Origin: Flavobacteriales bacterium
Lineage (GTDB): Bacteria; Bacteroidota; Bacteroidia; Flavobacteriales_F; PHOS-HE28
DNA length: 64,000 nt
Reading direction: 5' to 3'
Assembly (NCBI GenBank): GCA_016703105.1
Contig: JADJCS010000020.1
Location: 310,001-374,000 of the forward strand
Positions 6,851 to 18,300 of this stretch are shown one piece after another (within the stretch, counting starts at the first letter, position 1; each line of letters starts with the position of its first letter). The translations under genes and the position numbers were made by a program. The notes beneath the pieces are model-generated. The model was not told the origin of the DNA, made no database searches, and was given only the letters and a program-made list of their open reading frames with translations.

Positions 6851-8182
6851 TCAGCGCTGCACGGAAACGCGTTCCACGCGCTTCGCATCACTCGTCATCA
6901 GCAGCAAGGTGTACATGCCATCGCGCACACCGCTCAGTTCGAGTTGGGCGCGCATGCCGCTGAAGGAACCTTCGCGCACGATGCGACCGGTGGCATCCTG
7001 CAGCTGGTAACGCACGCCGCCTAAGGGCAGCACCACGTTCAATACGTCCTGCGCAGGCTTCGGGAACACCGAGGTGCCGGAGAGGATGTTCTCTTCCACG
7101 CCGGTGATCAAGGTGATGTCGTTCGCATCGCGCGGCTGGATCCCGTAGAGCGCGAAGGAGTAGGACACTACGCCAGTTACATCATAGACCTGACCGAGCA
7201 GCGGGGCGGGGGTGGTGGTGTAGATCTCCTTGCCGATCCACGCGAAGCCGCTGCCATCATCGGCCTTCCACTTGCCGAAGTTGGCGCCGCCGGGCTCCTC
7301 GGTGCAGGTGGCATTGGTCACGCGCACCAATACACCTTCCAACGCTTCCTCGTTCGCCTCCTGGGTGGTGATATTCAAAGGAGCAGGCACGGGGTTCCCG
7401 CTGCTCACCACGTTGAAGTTGGTGATGCCGGTGAGCTCGGTGAGGTTGTTGAACTCGCTCACGCTGGCCGTCATCGTCACGGAATCGCCCACGGCGGGCA
7501 GGCTGAAGTTGTCGAACACATACACGCCCCTCCAGGCATCGCTGCCGGATTGGATGTAGTAGGCATCCGCGTAAGAAGCGGTGACGATACCACCCGTGTT
7601 CACGGTCTGTCCGTTCAATGGTGAATCGCCGTTCGGGATCGTGGTGAACTGGATGTCGTAGATGCTGGCATCGGGGATGGTGCCGCCCTGGGTGATGGTC
7701 ACGTCGTCGATAACGATATGGTCCGGCGCACCGGTGCTGAGCACGGAGAAGATGAACTCCGCCGCATTGGTATCCACGGCCGCAGCCACGGTCTGTGTCA
7801 CTTCGGTCCAGGTGGAAGTGGCGGTGACATAAGCGTTGTAGGGCGCGTAGCCAAAAGCGTCCGTGCGCCCGTCGAAAAGGCTTGTGCGCACCTGTCCGTT
7901 GCCGCGTACCCAGAAGTTGATGCTGTACACCGTGCCAGCGGCCACTGTGACCGGCTGCGAGGTGAAGCGCTTGTGCGGGGTGCCATTGCTGAGCTGCACG
8001 GCGTAGGTGCCGCCATGCACGTCCGTGGAAACTTGCGCTACCGCGCTCTGCGCGATATTGCTCTTGGATCCGAACCAGCCGTCGGGCAGATTTCCGGTCC
8101 AGGCTTCGAAGCCGCTCTGCACCACCTGCGCCTGGGCGGCGGTGGCCATCGCGACTACTAGTAGGAGTAAGGCTTTTTTCAT
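6851..8182 (-). CDS. T9SS type A cargo protein with carbohydrate-binding-like and OB-fold-like regions
   Basis: A 443-residue exported protein. The signal peptide is 'MKKALLLLVVAMATAAQAQ'. Residues about 20-165 look like a galactose-binding/CBM jelly roll ('SGFEAWTGNLPDGWFGSK', 'YSINFWVRGNG', 'IVIDDVTITQ'). Residues about 170-365 resemble the OB-fold segment found with extracellular nucleases and DUF5689 ('TVNTGGIVTASYADAYYIQ', 'WRGVYVFDN', 'GDSVTMTASVSEFNNLTEL', 'VYDVTGVVSYSFALYGIQP'). The last 75 residues are a type A sorting domain nearly identical to that of the gene at 5028. The gene follows the DUF5689 lipoprotein by 33 bases in the TonB-receptor cluster, so a joint role in capturing a polymeric nutrient is plausible. 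No catalytic nuclease motif was seen. Confidence 0.85.
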   Translation of the reverse strand: MKKALLLLVVAMATAAQAQVVQSGFEAWTGNLPDGWFGSKSNIAQSAVAQVSTDVHGGTYAVQLSNGTPHKRFTSQPVTVAAGTVYSINFWVRGNGQVRTSLFDGRTDAFGYAPYNAYVTATSTWTEVTQTVAAAVDTNAAEFIFSVLSTGAPDHIVIDDVTITQGGTIPDASIYDIQFTTIPNGDSPLNGQTVNTGGIVTASYADAYYIQSGSDAWRGVYVFDNFSLPAVGDSVTMTASVSEFNNLTELTGITNFNVVSSGNPVPAPLNITTQEANEEALEGVLVRVTNATCTEEPGGANFGKWKADDGSGFAWIGKEIYTTTPAPLLGQVYDVTGVVSYSFALYGIQPRDANDITLITGVEENILSGTSVFPKPAQDVLNVVLPLGGVRYQLQDATGRIVREGSFSGMRAQLELSGVRDGMYTLLLMTSDAKRVERVSVQR

Positions 8183-8215
8183 GGTCGTAGGGTTGATCGG
8201 GTTGAGGGTCGGAGG

Positions 8216-9501
8216 TTATTGGATCAATACGTCGTCGATCCGGTAGGGGGTGGTTTCAGTGCTCGGGGTGCCACTGTACTTGAAGCCCACCACGAAGTTA
8301 TCGCCGGGAGTTAGGAAAGGGTCCAGGACAACGGAACCACTGGGTGTCCAGGTGCCCACCGTTGATCCACTTCCGGCCAGCGTTAAGCCGGTGACGGGCA
8401 CCCACGGCGCGTTCGCCACTGCGGTGCCGTCGGTGAGGTTGACGTCAGCGCTCACCCAAACGGAAAGGCCATCATGTTGCCAAGTACCACCAAGGGCGGA
8501 TAGGAACGAAAGCGCTGTTCCCGTGGTGAACTGCATGGGGGCGCTCACCAGCCAGGTCTCGTTGATGCCGCCGAAGCTGGGTGGCTTCGCTTCGCAGTAG
8601 AGCTCGCTGCCGTTCACCACGCCCTTCCATTTGCGGCTTCCCAAGGTGAACACGTTCAGCCAGCACTCCACCTCGGCGTCCGCGCCGTTCACCACGCTGC
8701 TGAAGGTCTCGTTCACCACCAGTGCCGGTGCGCATGATGCCTGCCCGCACCGCGGACCGCTCAGTTGCACTTCGTTCAGATCGCGGATGAAAAGCTGCAT
8801 GTCCTGACCGAACTGACCGACCACGGCCACGATGCTTCCTTTTCCATTGGGGATCGGAAGCCCGGCGAAATTCGCGTAGCCGCTGTTGCGCACCAGGACC
8901 ACATCGCCACCGCAGTTCTCCAAGTTCCGGTTCACCGTGGTCTGGCCGATCACATCGGCATAGGTGAGCCCGGTGTCGGAGGCAGCGAACTGCACGTTCT
9001 CCAATTTGATAAGCTGACCTTGGTACTGGGCCACTTGGGCAATGGACACGGTGGTGGATCGATGTCCACCAACGTTTCCTGCTTGATCACGTTCTCATCC
9101 ACATCCACGGAATCCAACTGCAACATGCCGTTGTAGCTCGAGAGCGTCGTGCCCTTCAGGTAGATCCGGATCCGATCGCCTTGGTACAGACCCCCGCTGT
9201 TCTTCAAGCGCATCACAATGCCGGCCGCATCGTCCTGCACGAAAACGTTCTTGTACAGGTTGCCGTTCTGCTCATCGGCGGTCACCACGGCGTACACCGA
9301 GGAGTCGCCAATGAACTTATGGGGCAGAAAGCCGAAGTCGGCATGGAAGTCCCGCAACTCGGTCACGGTGAAAACGGAACCGGTGGGCAAGGTGCGCTCC
9401 GGTGGTGTGTCTAGTTCCTTGTTGCAGGCGCTGGCAAAGAGCACGGTGGTCAGGGCCAGCACCGCGAGCGCGGAAGAAGAGGGGAAGGTGTTGCGATGCA
9501 T
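8216..9501 (-). pseudogene. DUF5689/choice-of-anchor-J lipoprotein, frameshifted
   Basis: Two overlapping frames together give one protein of about 427 residues. Frame one (ATG at 9501) encodes a lipoprotein signal with lipobox ASAC ('TVLFASACNKELDTPPE') and a DUF5689 OB-type region ('FTVTELRDFH', 'VYAVVTADEQNGNLYKNVFVQDD', 'GDRIRIYLKGTTLS'). At about 9050-9062 a base is missing after GATCC, and the continuation 'VSIAQVAQYQGQLIKLENVQF' lies in the next frame. The C-terminal half is a cleaved-adhesin/choice-of-anchor J domain ('NETWLVSAP', 'YRIDDVLIQ'). DUF5689 proteins sit beside TonB receptors in many Bacteroidota and are presumed surface partners of the transporter. One lost base either kills the gene or is a consensus error; the rest looks well conserved. 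Confidence 0.8.
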
Positions 9502-9504
9502 GGT

Positions 9505-12060
9505 TCAGAAACCGAAGCTGAGCATGATGAAATAGGTGCGGCCGAAGAGGTAGCTCACCTTCGGTGGGAAGCGGTCCAACTCCTGCCGGTCATAGCGCAG
9601 TTGTTCAAATCCGCCTACCGTGAATTCCTGGTTGTTGAGGAGGTTGCTCACCGACACGTTAAGCGCCAACCGGTATTTGCGCTTAAACATCCACGACTTG
9701 CCGCCGAACGCGTCCAGGGTGAAGGCGTTGTCCAGTTGGGTCTGTTCCAGCAGGGCGTCCCATTGAGGATCTTCCACAACGAAACCATCCAATGCCTCTG
9801 CCGAGCGGCGGTCCGGGTTCGGGTCCAGATAGATGTCCGCGAAGTAGTTCCCGGTGATGGAGATGAACCAGAATTTGGGGGAGTTGTAACGCACGCTCAA
9901 ACTGCCCGCTGTTTGCGGCATGCCGCCCACCCGGTAGTTCTGCCAATAGATCTTCCGGTCGGTGGCGAACACTTCCGAGGAATTGTCGCGTGTGATCGTA
10001 GCCAACGGACGGCTGGTGTATAGGAATTGGCCGGTGCCGTATACAATGGACGTACTGATGGTGGGCGTCACCTTCACCTCCGTGCCGAACTCAACGCCCA
10101 TGTGGGATTGGTCCACACCACGCATGGTGTAGTTCACCAAGGTGCGGTAGTCGTCATGGTAGAACGAGCGCGACCACACCTGGTCCTGGATGTTCGCGAT
10201 GTACACCGTGGCCCGACCCTTGACGCGAGGCGAACGAACAACGTAGTTGAGGTCAGCGCTGGCCACTTTCTCCAGTTGAAGTCCGGGGACCACCGCATCA
10301 CGTGTGCGGGGTGAGATGTACGCGAAACGCGCGAGCGGAGGGCGCGTGAGGTAGGCTCCGTTAGCGGTGATGAAATGCCGACCGTTGATCTTGTACGTGG
10401 CACCGGCCTTGATCCCGTAGTGCAGGAAGTTCTGCTTCTCTGAAGGGCCGAAGGAGCTGTCGGGGAAACGTCCGTTCCTCATCAAGCCATCCCTCCAGAA
10501 GGACTGTACACCGACCTGGCCTGCAGCGTAAGCCTCCACACGCTGCCAGTTCCCTTCCACTTGTGCGAAAGCCTGGCCCATGCGCACATGCATATCGTAG
10601 TCGTAGCCAAAGCGTTCATCCTCCGTGATCACCCGGTTGGTGGTGTTCAGATCGTTCTGCGCCACGCTCGGGTCCAGGAAATCCTGCTCGGCGAACTGGT
10701 CCACGTCCACCCAGAAGTCGCCGCCGAGCAGATCGCTGATCACCTTGTAGTTGTGCGTCACATGGTCATGCGCACTGAGGCCAATGCTGAGATGGTAGGT
10801 CTCGTTCATCGCGTTCGACCACACCGAGTTCAAGCCGAACCGTCGGGGATCGCTGCGCATGTCCTCCACGATGTACTTGCTCCGGTTGCCCGTGACCGTG
10901 TTACCTGCGGTGCCGTCCGCATCCACCACCGAAAAGAGGTTCTTTCCATTGGCGAAATAGAGCTGGTCCCAATCGATCTGTCCCGCGCTCCCGTTCTCCC
11001 AGGCCGAAGCCAATTGAGCGGCCATGGCCGGGTCGGTATCCTCGTAGTAGCTGGGCAGGTAACGGTAGTAGTCCGGGCGCGGGTCTTTGGCGTCGTACCA
11101 GTTCAAGCTGGTCTGCCCATCCCGCCCGAAGGTGTAATAGAGTGAGGTGATCCATTCGGTCCCTTCCTTCGGGGTGAAGTAGTGCGAAAGCAGGAACATG
11201 GGTTTGTGGTCCACACTGATCCGGGCATTGCGCTTCTCTCCCGCTTGGAGCCCCCAGTTAGGGTTGTAGTAGTTGGTCCCGCTCAGGTCATAGGCTTCTT
11301 GCACGGCCAGACCCTGTCGTCCCTGCGTAACCGGCGCGCCGAAGCCAACGAAGCCAAGGCTGTGCTTCGCGTTGAATTTCTTCTCCACACTGAGGAAGTA
11401 GGCATAGGCATCGAAGGTGGTGCCTTCGGTGTAGCCCTGGGTCGCATAGCGCCAGGAGCCGGAGGCGCTTACCGACCACCCGTTCTTCATCATGCCGGTG
11501 CTATGGGTGGCCATCACACGGTGGTCGTAGGCCCGGTTGCTCAACGCATAGGATACCCGGGTGCCCCGGCGCTGGTCGCTGGCCCGCGCGTTGATCCCCG
11601 AATAGCCGCCGATCCCCGCGAACCCCAGCCGCGAACCGGAGTTGCCCGTGCGGATCTCCATGTAGCGCGTCACATCGTTCAACCCGCCCCACTGGGACCA
11701 AGTGGCCCAGCCCGCTTCGGGGTCGTTCACTGCGACCCCATTGATCATCACGGTGGTGTTCTCCCCGTCCAACCCTCGGATGCGGTAACGGGCGGGACCG
11801 AAGTTCAAACCGGCCGCTTGGGAGTAGACATCCCGCGAGGATTGAAGTATGCCTGAAATGTCCTGCGATCCCAGCTCCGATTCGAGATCGACCGTGGTTA
11901 CCGTGAAGATCGGAAGGCGTTCCTGCAGCGCCAGTGAATCGTTCCCGTTCACCGCTGAGCTATCCACGATCTGAGCATGGAGCCCGGTGCTCAGGAACAG
12001 TACACTGACCACGCCCGTCGCTGATACCACGGAGCGACGAAGGGAACGGGAAGTGTCCAT
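9505..12060 (-). CDS. TonB-dependent outer-membrane receptor
   Basis: An 851-residue outer-membrane transporter for energised uptake of a ligand across the outer membrane. The signal peptide is 'VSVLFLSTGLHAQ'. A plug domain follows at about 45-160 ('LQSSRDVYSQAAG', 'RYRIRGLDGENTTVMINGV', 'VTRYMEIRTGNSGSRLGFAG'). The rest is a beta-barrel ending in the typical aromatic terminus 'YFIMLSFGF'. There is no SusD partner. Instead a DUF5689 lipoprotein follows four bases after its stop, so this is not a classical polysaccharide locus. The ATG at 12060 was preferred over one at 12093 because the extra leader there is not hydrophobic. A TACTTTTG box lies about 41 bases upstream. The ligand cannot be read from the sequence. 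Confidence 0.92.
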   Translation of the reverse strand: MDTSRSLRRSVVSATGVVSVLFLSTGLHAQIVDSSAVNGNDSLALQERLPIFTVTTVDLESELGSQDISGILQSSRDVYSQAAGLNFGPARYRIRGLDGENTTVMINGVAVNDPEAGWATWSQWGGLNDVTRYMEIRTGNSGSRLGFAGIGGYSGINARASDQRRGTRVSYALSNRAYDHRVMATHSTGMMKNGWSVSASGSWRYATQGYTEGTTFDAYAYFLSVEKKFNAKHSLGFVGFGAPVTQGRQGLAVQEAYDLSGTNYYNPNWGLQAGEKRNARISVDHKPMFLLSHYFTPKEGTEWITSLYYTFGRDGQTSLNWYDAKDPRPDYYRYLPSYYEDTDPAMAAQLASAWENGSAGQIDWDQLYFANGKNLFSVVDADGTAGNTVTGNRSKYIVEDMRSDPRRFGLNSVWSNAMNETYHLSIGLSAHDHVTHNYKVISDLLGGDFWVDVDQFAEQDFLDPSVAQNDLNTTNRVITEDERFGYDYDMHVRMGQAFAQVEGNWQRVEAYAAGQVGVQSFWRDGLMRNGRFPDSSFGPSEKQNFLHYGIKAGATYKINGRHFITANGAYLTRPPLARFAYISPRTRDAVVPGLQLEKVASADLNYVVRSPRVKGRATVYIANIQDQVWSRSFYHDDYRTLVNYTMRGVDQSHMGVEFGTEVKVTPTISTSIVYGTGQFLYTSRPLATITRDNSSEVFATDRKIYWQNYRVGGMPQTAGSLSVRYNSPKFWFISITGNYFADIYLDPNPDRRSAEALDGFVVEDPQWDALLEQTQLDNAFTLDAFGGKSWMFKRKYRLALNVSVSNLLNNQEFTVGGFEQLRYDRQELDRFPPKVSYLFGRTYFIMLSFGF

Positions 12061-12100
12061 GGACCGGTTGCACAGTAGGGTGGGGCGGAACAAAGGGCGG

Positions 12101-12108
12101 CAAAAGTA
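12101..12108 (-). promoter_or_regulatory. -7 promoter box (TACTTTTG) for the TonB-receptor cluster
   Basis: A perfect match to TAnnTTTG on the minus strand, about 41 bases before the receptor ATG. It lies in the divergent gap with the giant repeat gene. Confidence 0.55.
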
Positions 12109-12237
12109 AACATACCCCCACGCCCAGCGAGGTTCGCTGGGTGTTAAGGTTGATCTAACACATCAGCCAGGGCAGGATCCCTTGTCAAGCTGTTGTTATA
12201 TCCCTTCAAGTGCCTGGCGCTCAGGAGCGACATGGCT

Positions 12238-12245
12238 TACTTTTG
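12238..12245 (+). promoter_or_regulatory. -7 promoter box (TACTTTTG) for the giant repeat gene
   Basis: A perfect TAnnTTTG match 67 bases before the chosen ATG at 12312. It argues for a start at 12279 or 12312 rather than 12210, which lies upstream of the box. Confidence 0.55.
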
Positions 12246-12311
12246 CGGGCCGAAACAGCCGCCTCCTGGCTCTTACGCATGCGCCCGCTCCCATTTCCGC
12301 TCTCCTCCACC

Positions 12312-15300
12312 ATGCGCACGGCGGCTTTTTTCATGCTTTTCTTATTCTGGGGAGGTGCGGCCCGAGCGGCGCATTATGCGGGGGCGAGCATCACATACGA
12401 GTGCCTCGGAGGCACCTCATATCTGGTGAACCTGGACCTCTTTGTGGATTGCGCCGGTGTCGATCCCATACCGCAGAGCCTCAATTTCCAAGGGGATTGC
12501 GGTACCAGCTTCACCCTAGCGGCCCTGCCTGTTCCGCCGGGGAACGAGGTGTCTCAACTCTGCGCGGCCTCCCTGCCCAATAGCACCTGTAATGGGGGCG
12601 TGCTTCCGGGGATCAATCACTTCCAGTTCCAGGTCGTGGTCAACCTGGCGGCTTGCAACGATTGGACGATATCCTGGGCGATCTGTTGCCGCAATGGATC
12701 GAACAACCTGGTGGGAACCCCCGGCATGTATGTCGAAGCCAATCTTGACAATGCGACCGCCCCGTGCAACAATTCACCGGTCTTCACCGATGTGTCCATT
12801 CCGTACGTCTGTCAAGGGCAAACAGTGAACTACAACTACGGGGTGAACGAACCGGATGGGAACACCATCGTGTACTCCTTGATCACCGCGCGCTATGCCG
12901 CCCCGGCCGCCACGCCGGTGACCTATCAAGGCGGATTCACCGGTGCTCTACCTGTGCCGGGGATCACGCTGGATCCGCAGACGGGTCAATTGACCTTCGT
13001 GCCGACGCTTCAGGGGAACTACGTGGTGGCGGTGCTGGTGGAAGAGTTCGACGTGAACGGAGTGCTGATCGGCTCCGTGATGCGTGATCAGATCTTCGTG
13101 GTGATCAACTGCACCGGCCTAGCCCCTACTACGACGGGGTTATCGAACAACACTGCCGGCCTCATCACCGGCACCGGAAGTATCGAAGTGTGTGATGGGG
13201 AGGCGTTCTGTGTGGATGTGGTGTTCAGCGATGCCGATCCTTTCACGGTGCTGAGCCTCGTGACCAATGCTACGCAATTGCTGCCTGGAGCGACCTTCAA
13301 TGTGACGGGTACCAACCCGGCCACGGCAACCCTGTGTTGGACCGGCGACATCAACCTCACTCCGATGAACGTGTACATCGAGGCGAGCGATGGCAACTGT
13401 CCGGTGGAGAATATCGTGTCCACGGCGATCAACGTCGTTACCACGCTCGGCTCCGGTGCGGCGCCTGATCCTGGTGCGAACGCTGTGATCAATTCCTGCA
13501 CCGGGGCCGCTAACGTCGACCTTTTCACCCAACTCGGCGGAACGCCCGATGTGGGCGGGGTATGGACCGACCCCATCGGTGCGTCGCACAATGGCACCTT
13601 CGTTCCTGGAACCGATGCGGGTGGCATATACACCTACACTGTAGGTAACTCCTGCTTGAGCGCTTCCGCAACGGTGACCGTCAACCTTGGTGTTTCGCCC
13701 GATGCAGGTGCCAGTGGTTCGTTGGACGTTTGCTCGAACGGAGCGTCCTCTAGTCTCTTCGCCCAACTCGGCGGTACCCCACAAGCCGGTGGCGCATGGA
13801 GCGGACCGAGCGCGGTGGCAGGCGACAACTATGATCCGGCGACGATGACGCCGGGCGTGTACACCTACACAGTGACGGAGTTGCCTGCGGAACGCAACGG
13901 CCACGATCACCGTCACCGAGAACGCTGCAACGGACGCGGGCACGAACGGCACGCTGGACCTCTGCTCGAATGGAGCGTCCTCAAGTCTTTTCGCCCAACT
14001 GGCGGCACCCAAGCCGGTGGCGCCTGGAGCGGACCGAGCGCGGTGGCAGGCGGCAACTACGATCCGGGGACGATGACGCCGGGCGTGTACACCTACACGG
14101 TAACAGGAGTTGCACCCTGCGTGAACGCGACGGCAACCGTCACCGTCACCGAGAACGCTGCGACGGACGCTGGCACGAACGGCACGCTGGACCTCTGCTC
14201 GAACGGAGCGTCCTCTAGTCTCTTCGCCCAACTAGGCGGTACCCCACAGCGGGGGCGCGTGGAGCGGACCAAGCGCGGTGGTAGGCGGCAACCATGATCC
14301 GGCGACGATGACGCCGGGCGTGTACACCTACACAGTGACGGAGTTGCTCCTTGCGTGAACGCAACGGCCACGATCACCGTCACCGAGAACGCTGCGACGG
14401 ACGCTGGCACGAACAGCACGCTGGACCTCTGCTCGAACGGAGCGTCCTCTAGTCTTTTCGCCCAACTGGGCGGTACCCCCAAGCCGGTGGCGCCTGGAGC
14501 GGACCGAGCGCGGTGGCAGGCGGCAACCACGATCCGGGGACGATGACGCCGGGCGTGTACACCTACACGGTAACAGGAGTTGCACCCTGCGTGAACGCGA
14601 CGGCAACCGTCACCGTCACCGAGAACGCTGCGACGGACGCTGGCACGAACGGCACGCTGGACCTCTGCTCGAACGGAGCGTCGTCAAGTCTCTTTGCCCA
14701 ACTAGGCGGTACCCCACAAGCCGGTGGCGCATGGAGCGGACCGAGCGCGGTGGTAGGCGGCAACTATGATCCGGCGACGATGACGCCGGGCGTGTACACC
14801 TACACAGTGACGGGAGTTGCTCCTTGCGTGAACGCAACGGCCACGATCACCGTCACCGAGAACGCTGCGACGGATGCTGGCACGAACAGCACGCTGGACC
14901 TCTGCTCGAATGGAGCGTCCTCTAGTCTTTTCGCCCAACTAGGTGGTACACCACAAGCCGGTGGCGCCTGGAGCGGACCGAGCGCGGTGGCAGGCGGCAA
15001 CTACGATCCGGGGACGATGACGCCGGGCGTGTACACCTACACGGTAACAGGAGTTGCACCCTGCGTGAACGCGACGGCAACCGTCACCGTCACCGAGAAC
15101 GCTGCGACGGACGCTGGCACGAACGGCACGCTGGACCTCTGCTCGAACGGAGCGTCCTCTAGTCTCTTCGCCCAACTAGGTGGTACCCCACAAGCGGGGG
15201 GCGCGTGGAGCGGACCAAGCGCGGTGGTAGGCGGCAACTATGATCCGGCGACGATGACGCCGGGCGTGTACACCTACACAGTGACGGGAGTTGCTCCTTG

Positions 15301-18300
15301 CGTGAACGCAACGGCCACGATCACCGTCACCGAGAACGCTGCGACGGACGCTGGCACGAACAGCACGCTGGACCTCTGCTCGAACGGAGCGTCCTCTAGT
15401 CTTTTCGCCCAACTAGGTGGTACACCACAAGCCGGTGGCGCCTGGAGCGGACCGAGCGCGGTGGCAGGCGGCAACTACGATCCGGGGACGATGACGCCGG
15501 GCGTGTACACCTACACGGTAACAGGAGTTGCACCCTGCGTGAACGCGACGGCAACCGTCACCGTCACCGAGAACGCTGCGACGGACGCTGGCACGAACGG
15601 CACGCTGGACCTCTGCTCGAACGGAGCAGCTTCAAGTCTCTTCGCCCAACTAGGTGGTACCCCACAAGCGGGGGGCGCGTGGAGCGGACCAAGCGCGGTG
15701 GTGGCTGGCAACTACGATCCGGCGACGATGACACCGGGCGTGTACACCTACACAGTGACGGGAGTGGCTCCTTGCGTGAACGCAACGGCCACGATCACCG
15801 TCACCGAGAACGCCTCGACGGATGCGGGCACGAACGGCACGCTGGACCTCTGCTCGAACGGAGCGTCGTCAAGTCTCTTCGCACAACTAGGTGGTACACC
15901 ACAAGCGGGGGGCGCGTGGAGCGGACCAAGCGCGGTGGTGGCTGGCAACTATGATCCGGGGACGATGACGCCGGGCGTGTACACCTACGCGGTAACGGGA
16001 GTTGCACCCTGCGTGGACGCGACGGCAACCGTCACCGTCACCGAGAACGCTGCGACGGACGCTGGCACGAACAGCACGCTGGACCTCTGCTCGAACGGAG
16101 CGTCCTCTAGTCTCTTCGCCCAACTAGGTGGTACCCCACAAGCGGGGGGCGCGTGGAGCGGACCGAGCGCGGTGGTAGGCGGCAACTATGATCCGGCGAC
16201 GATGACGCCGGGCGTGTACACCTACACGGTAACAGGAGTTGCACCCTGCGTGAACGCGACGGCAACCGTCACCGTCACCGAGAACGCTGCGACGGACGCT
16301 GGCACGAACAGCACGCTGGACCTCTGCTCGAACGGAGCGTCCTCTAGTCTTTTCGCCCAACTAGGTGGTACACCACAAGCCGGTGGCGCCTGGAGCGGAC
16401 CGAGCGCGGTGGCAGGCGGCAACTACGATCCGGGGACGATGACGCCGGGCGTGTACACCTACACGGTAACGGGAGTTGCACCCTGCGTGGACGCGAGTGC
16501 CACTATTACGGTAACTGAGAATACCGCTCCTGATGCCGGCTCGGATGGCGCGGTCACGGTTTGCGATCAAGGTGCCGCTATCGGCCTCTTCGCTGAACTG
16601 GGCGGCACGCCGGATGCGGGCGGCACTTGGTCCGACCCGAACGGCGTAGCCCACAGCGGCAGCTTCGATCCATCGACGGACATCGCGGGCAACTACATCT
16701 ACAGCATCGGTGCGCTGGCGCCATGCGTCGCTGACCAATCGATCGTCACGGTAACCATCACCAGTTCGCCGGATGCGGGCGTGGATGGCGCGGTCACGGT
16801 TTGCGATCAAGGCGCCGCGATCGGTCTCTTGGCCGAATTGGGCGGTACGCCGGATGCGGGCGGCACCTGGACCGATCCGAACGGCGTAGCACACAGTGGC
16901 AACTTTGATCCAGCGACGGACATCGTCGGCAACTATACGTACAGTATCGGCGCATTGGCACCGTGCGTGGCGGATCAATCGATCGTAGCCGTGTCGATCA
17001 CCAGTTCGCCGGACGCGGGCCTAGATGGCGCGGTAACAGCGTGCGATCAAGGCGCAGCGATCGGGCTCTTCGCTGAGCTTGGTGGTTCTCCGGATGCGGG
17101 CGGCACTTGGACCGATCCGAACGGCGTAGCCCACAGCGGCAACTTCGATCCGGCGACGGATATCGCGGGCAACTACACGTATAGCATCGGTGCGCTGGCG
17201 CCGTGCGTGGCGGATCAGAGCATCGTGGCGGTGTCCATCACCAGCTCGCCGGATACGGGCGTGGATGGAGCGGTCACGGTCTGCGATCAAGGCGCCGCGA
17301 TCGGTCTCTTCCCCGAATTGGGCGGTACGCCGGATGCGGGCGGCACTTGGACCGATGCGAACGGCATTGCGCACAGTGGCAGCTTCGATCCCGCGACGGA
17401 CATCGCGGGCAACTACACCTACAGCATCGGAGCGCTCGCACCGTGCGTGGCGGATCAGAGCATCGTAACCGTGACGATCACCAGTTCGCCGGATGCGGGG
17501 ATCGATGGAGCGGTAACAGCGTGCGATCAAGGCGCAGCGATCGGGCTCTTCGCTGAGCTTGGTGGTTCTCCGGATGCGGGCGGCACTTGGACCGATCCGA
17601 ACGGCGTAGCGCATAGCGGCAACTTTGATCCAGCGACGGACATCGCAGGCAACTACACGTATAGCATCGGTGCGCTGGCGCCATGCGTGGCGGATCAGAG
17701 CATCGTAGCCGTGACGATCACCAGTTCGCCGGATGCGGGGATCGATGGAGCGGTAACAGCGTGCGATCAAGGCGCAGCGATCGGGCTCTTCGCCGTGCTT
17801 GGTGGTTCTCCGGATGCGGGCGGCACTTGGACCGATCCCAACGGCGTAGCCCACAGCGGCAACTTCGATCCGGCGACGGACATCGCGGGCAACTACACGT
17901 ATAGCATCGGTGCGCTGGCGCCTTGTGTGGCGGATCAGAGCATCGTGGCGGTAACCATCACCAGTTCGCCGGATGCGGGCGTGGATGGCGCCGTAACGGT
18001 CTGCGATCATGGCGCAGCGATCGGGCTCTTCGCTGAGCTTGGTGGTTCTCCGGATGCGGGCGGCACCTGGACCGATGCGAACGGCGTAGCGCACAGTGGC
18101 AACTTTGATCCAGCGACGGACATCGCGGGCAACTACACCTACAGCATCGGAGCGCTCGCACCGTGCGTGGCGGATCAGAGCATCGTAACAGTGACGATCA
18201 CCAGTTCGCCGGATGCGGGCATCGATGGCGCGGTAACAGCGTGCGATCATGGCGCAGCGATCGGGCTCTTCGCTGAGCTTGGTGGTTCTCCGGATGCGGG

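Noticed and set aside
9505..12060. SusC-type polysaccharide utilisation locus
   Set aside because: No SusD, glycoside hydrolase or regulator is present; the partner is a DUF5689 lipoprotein.
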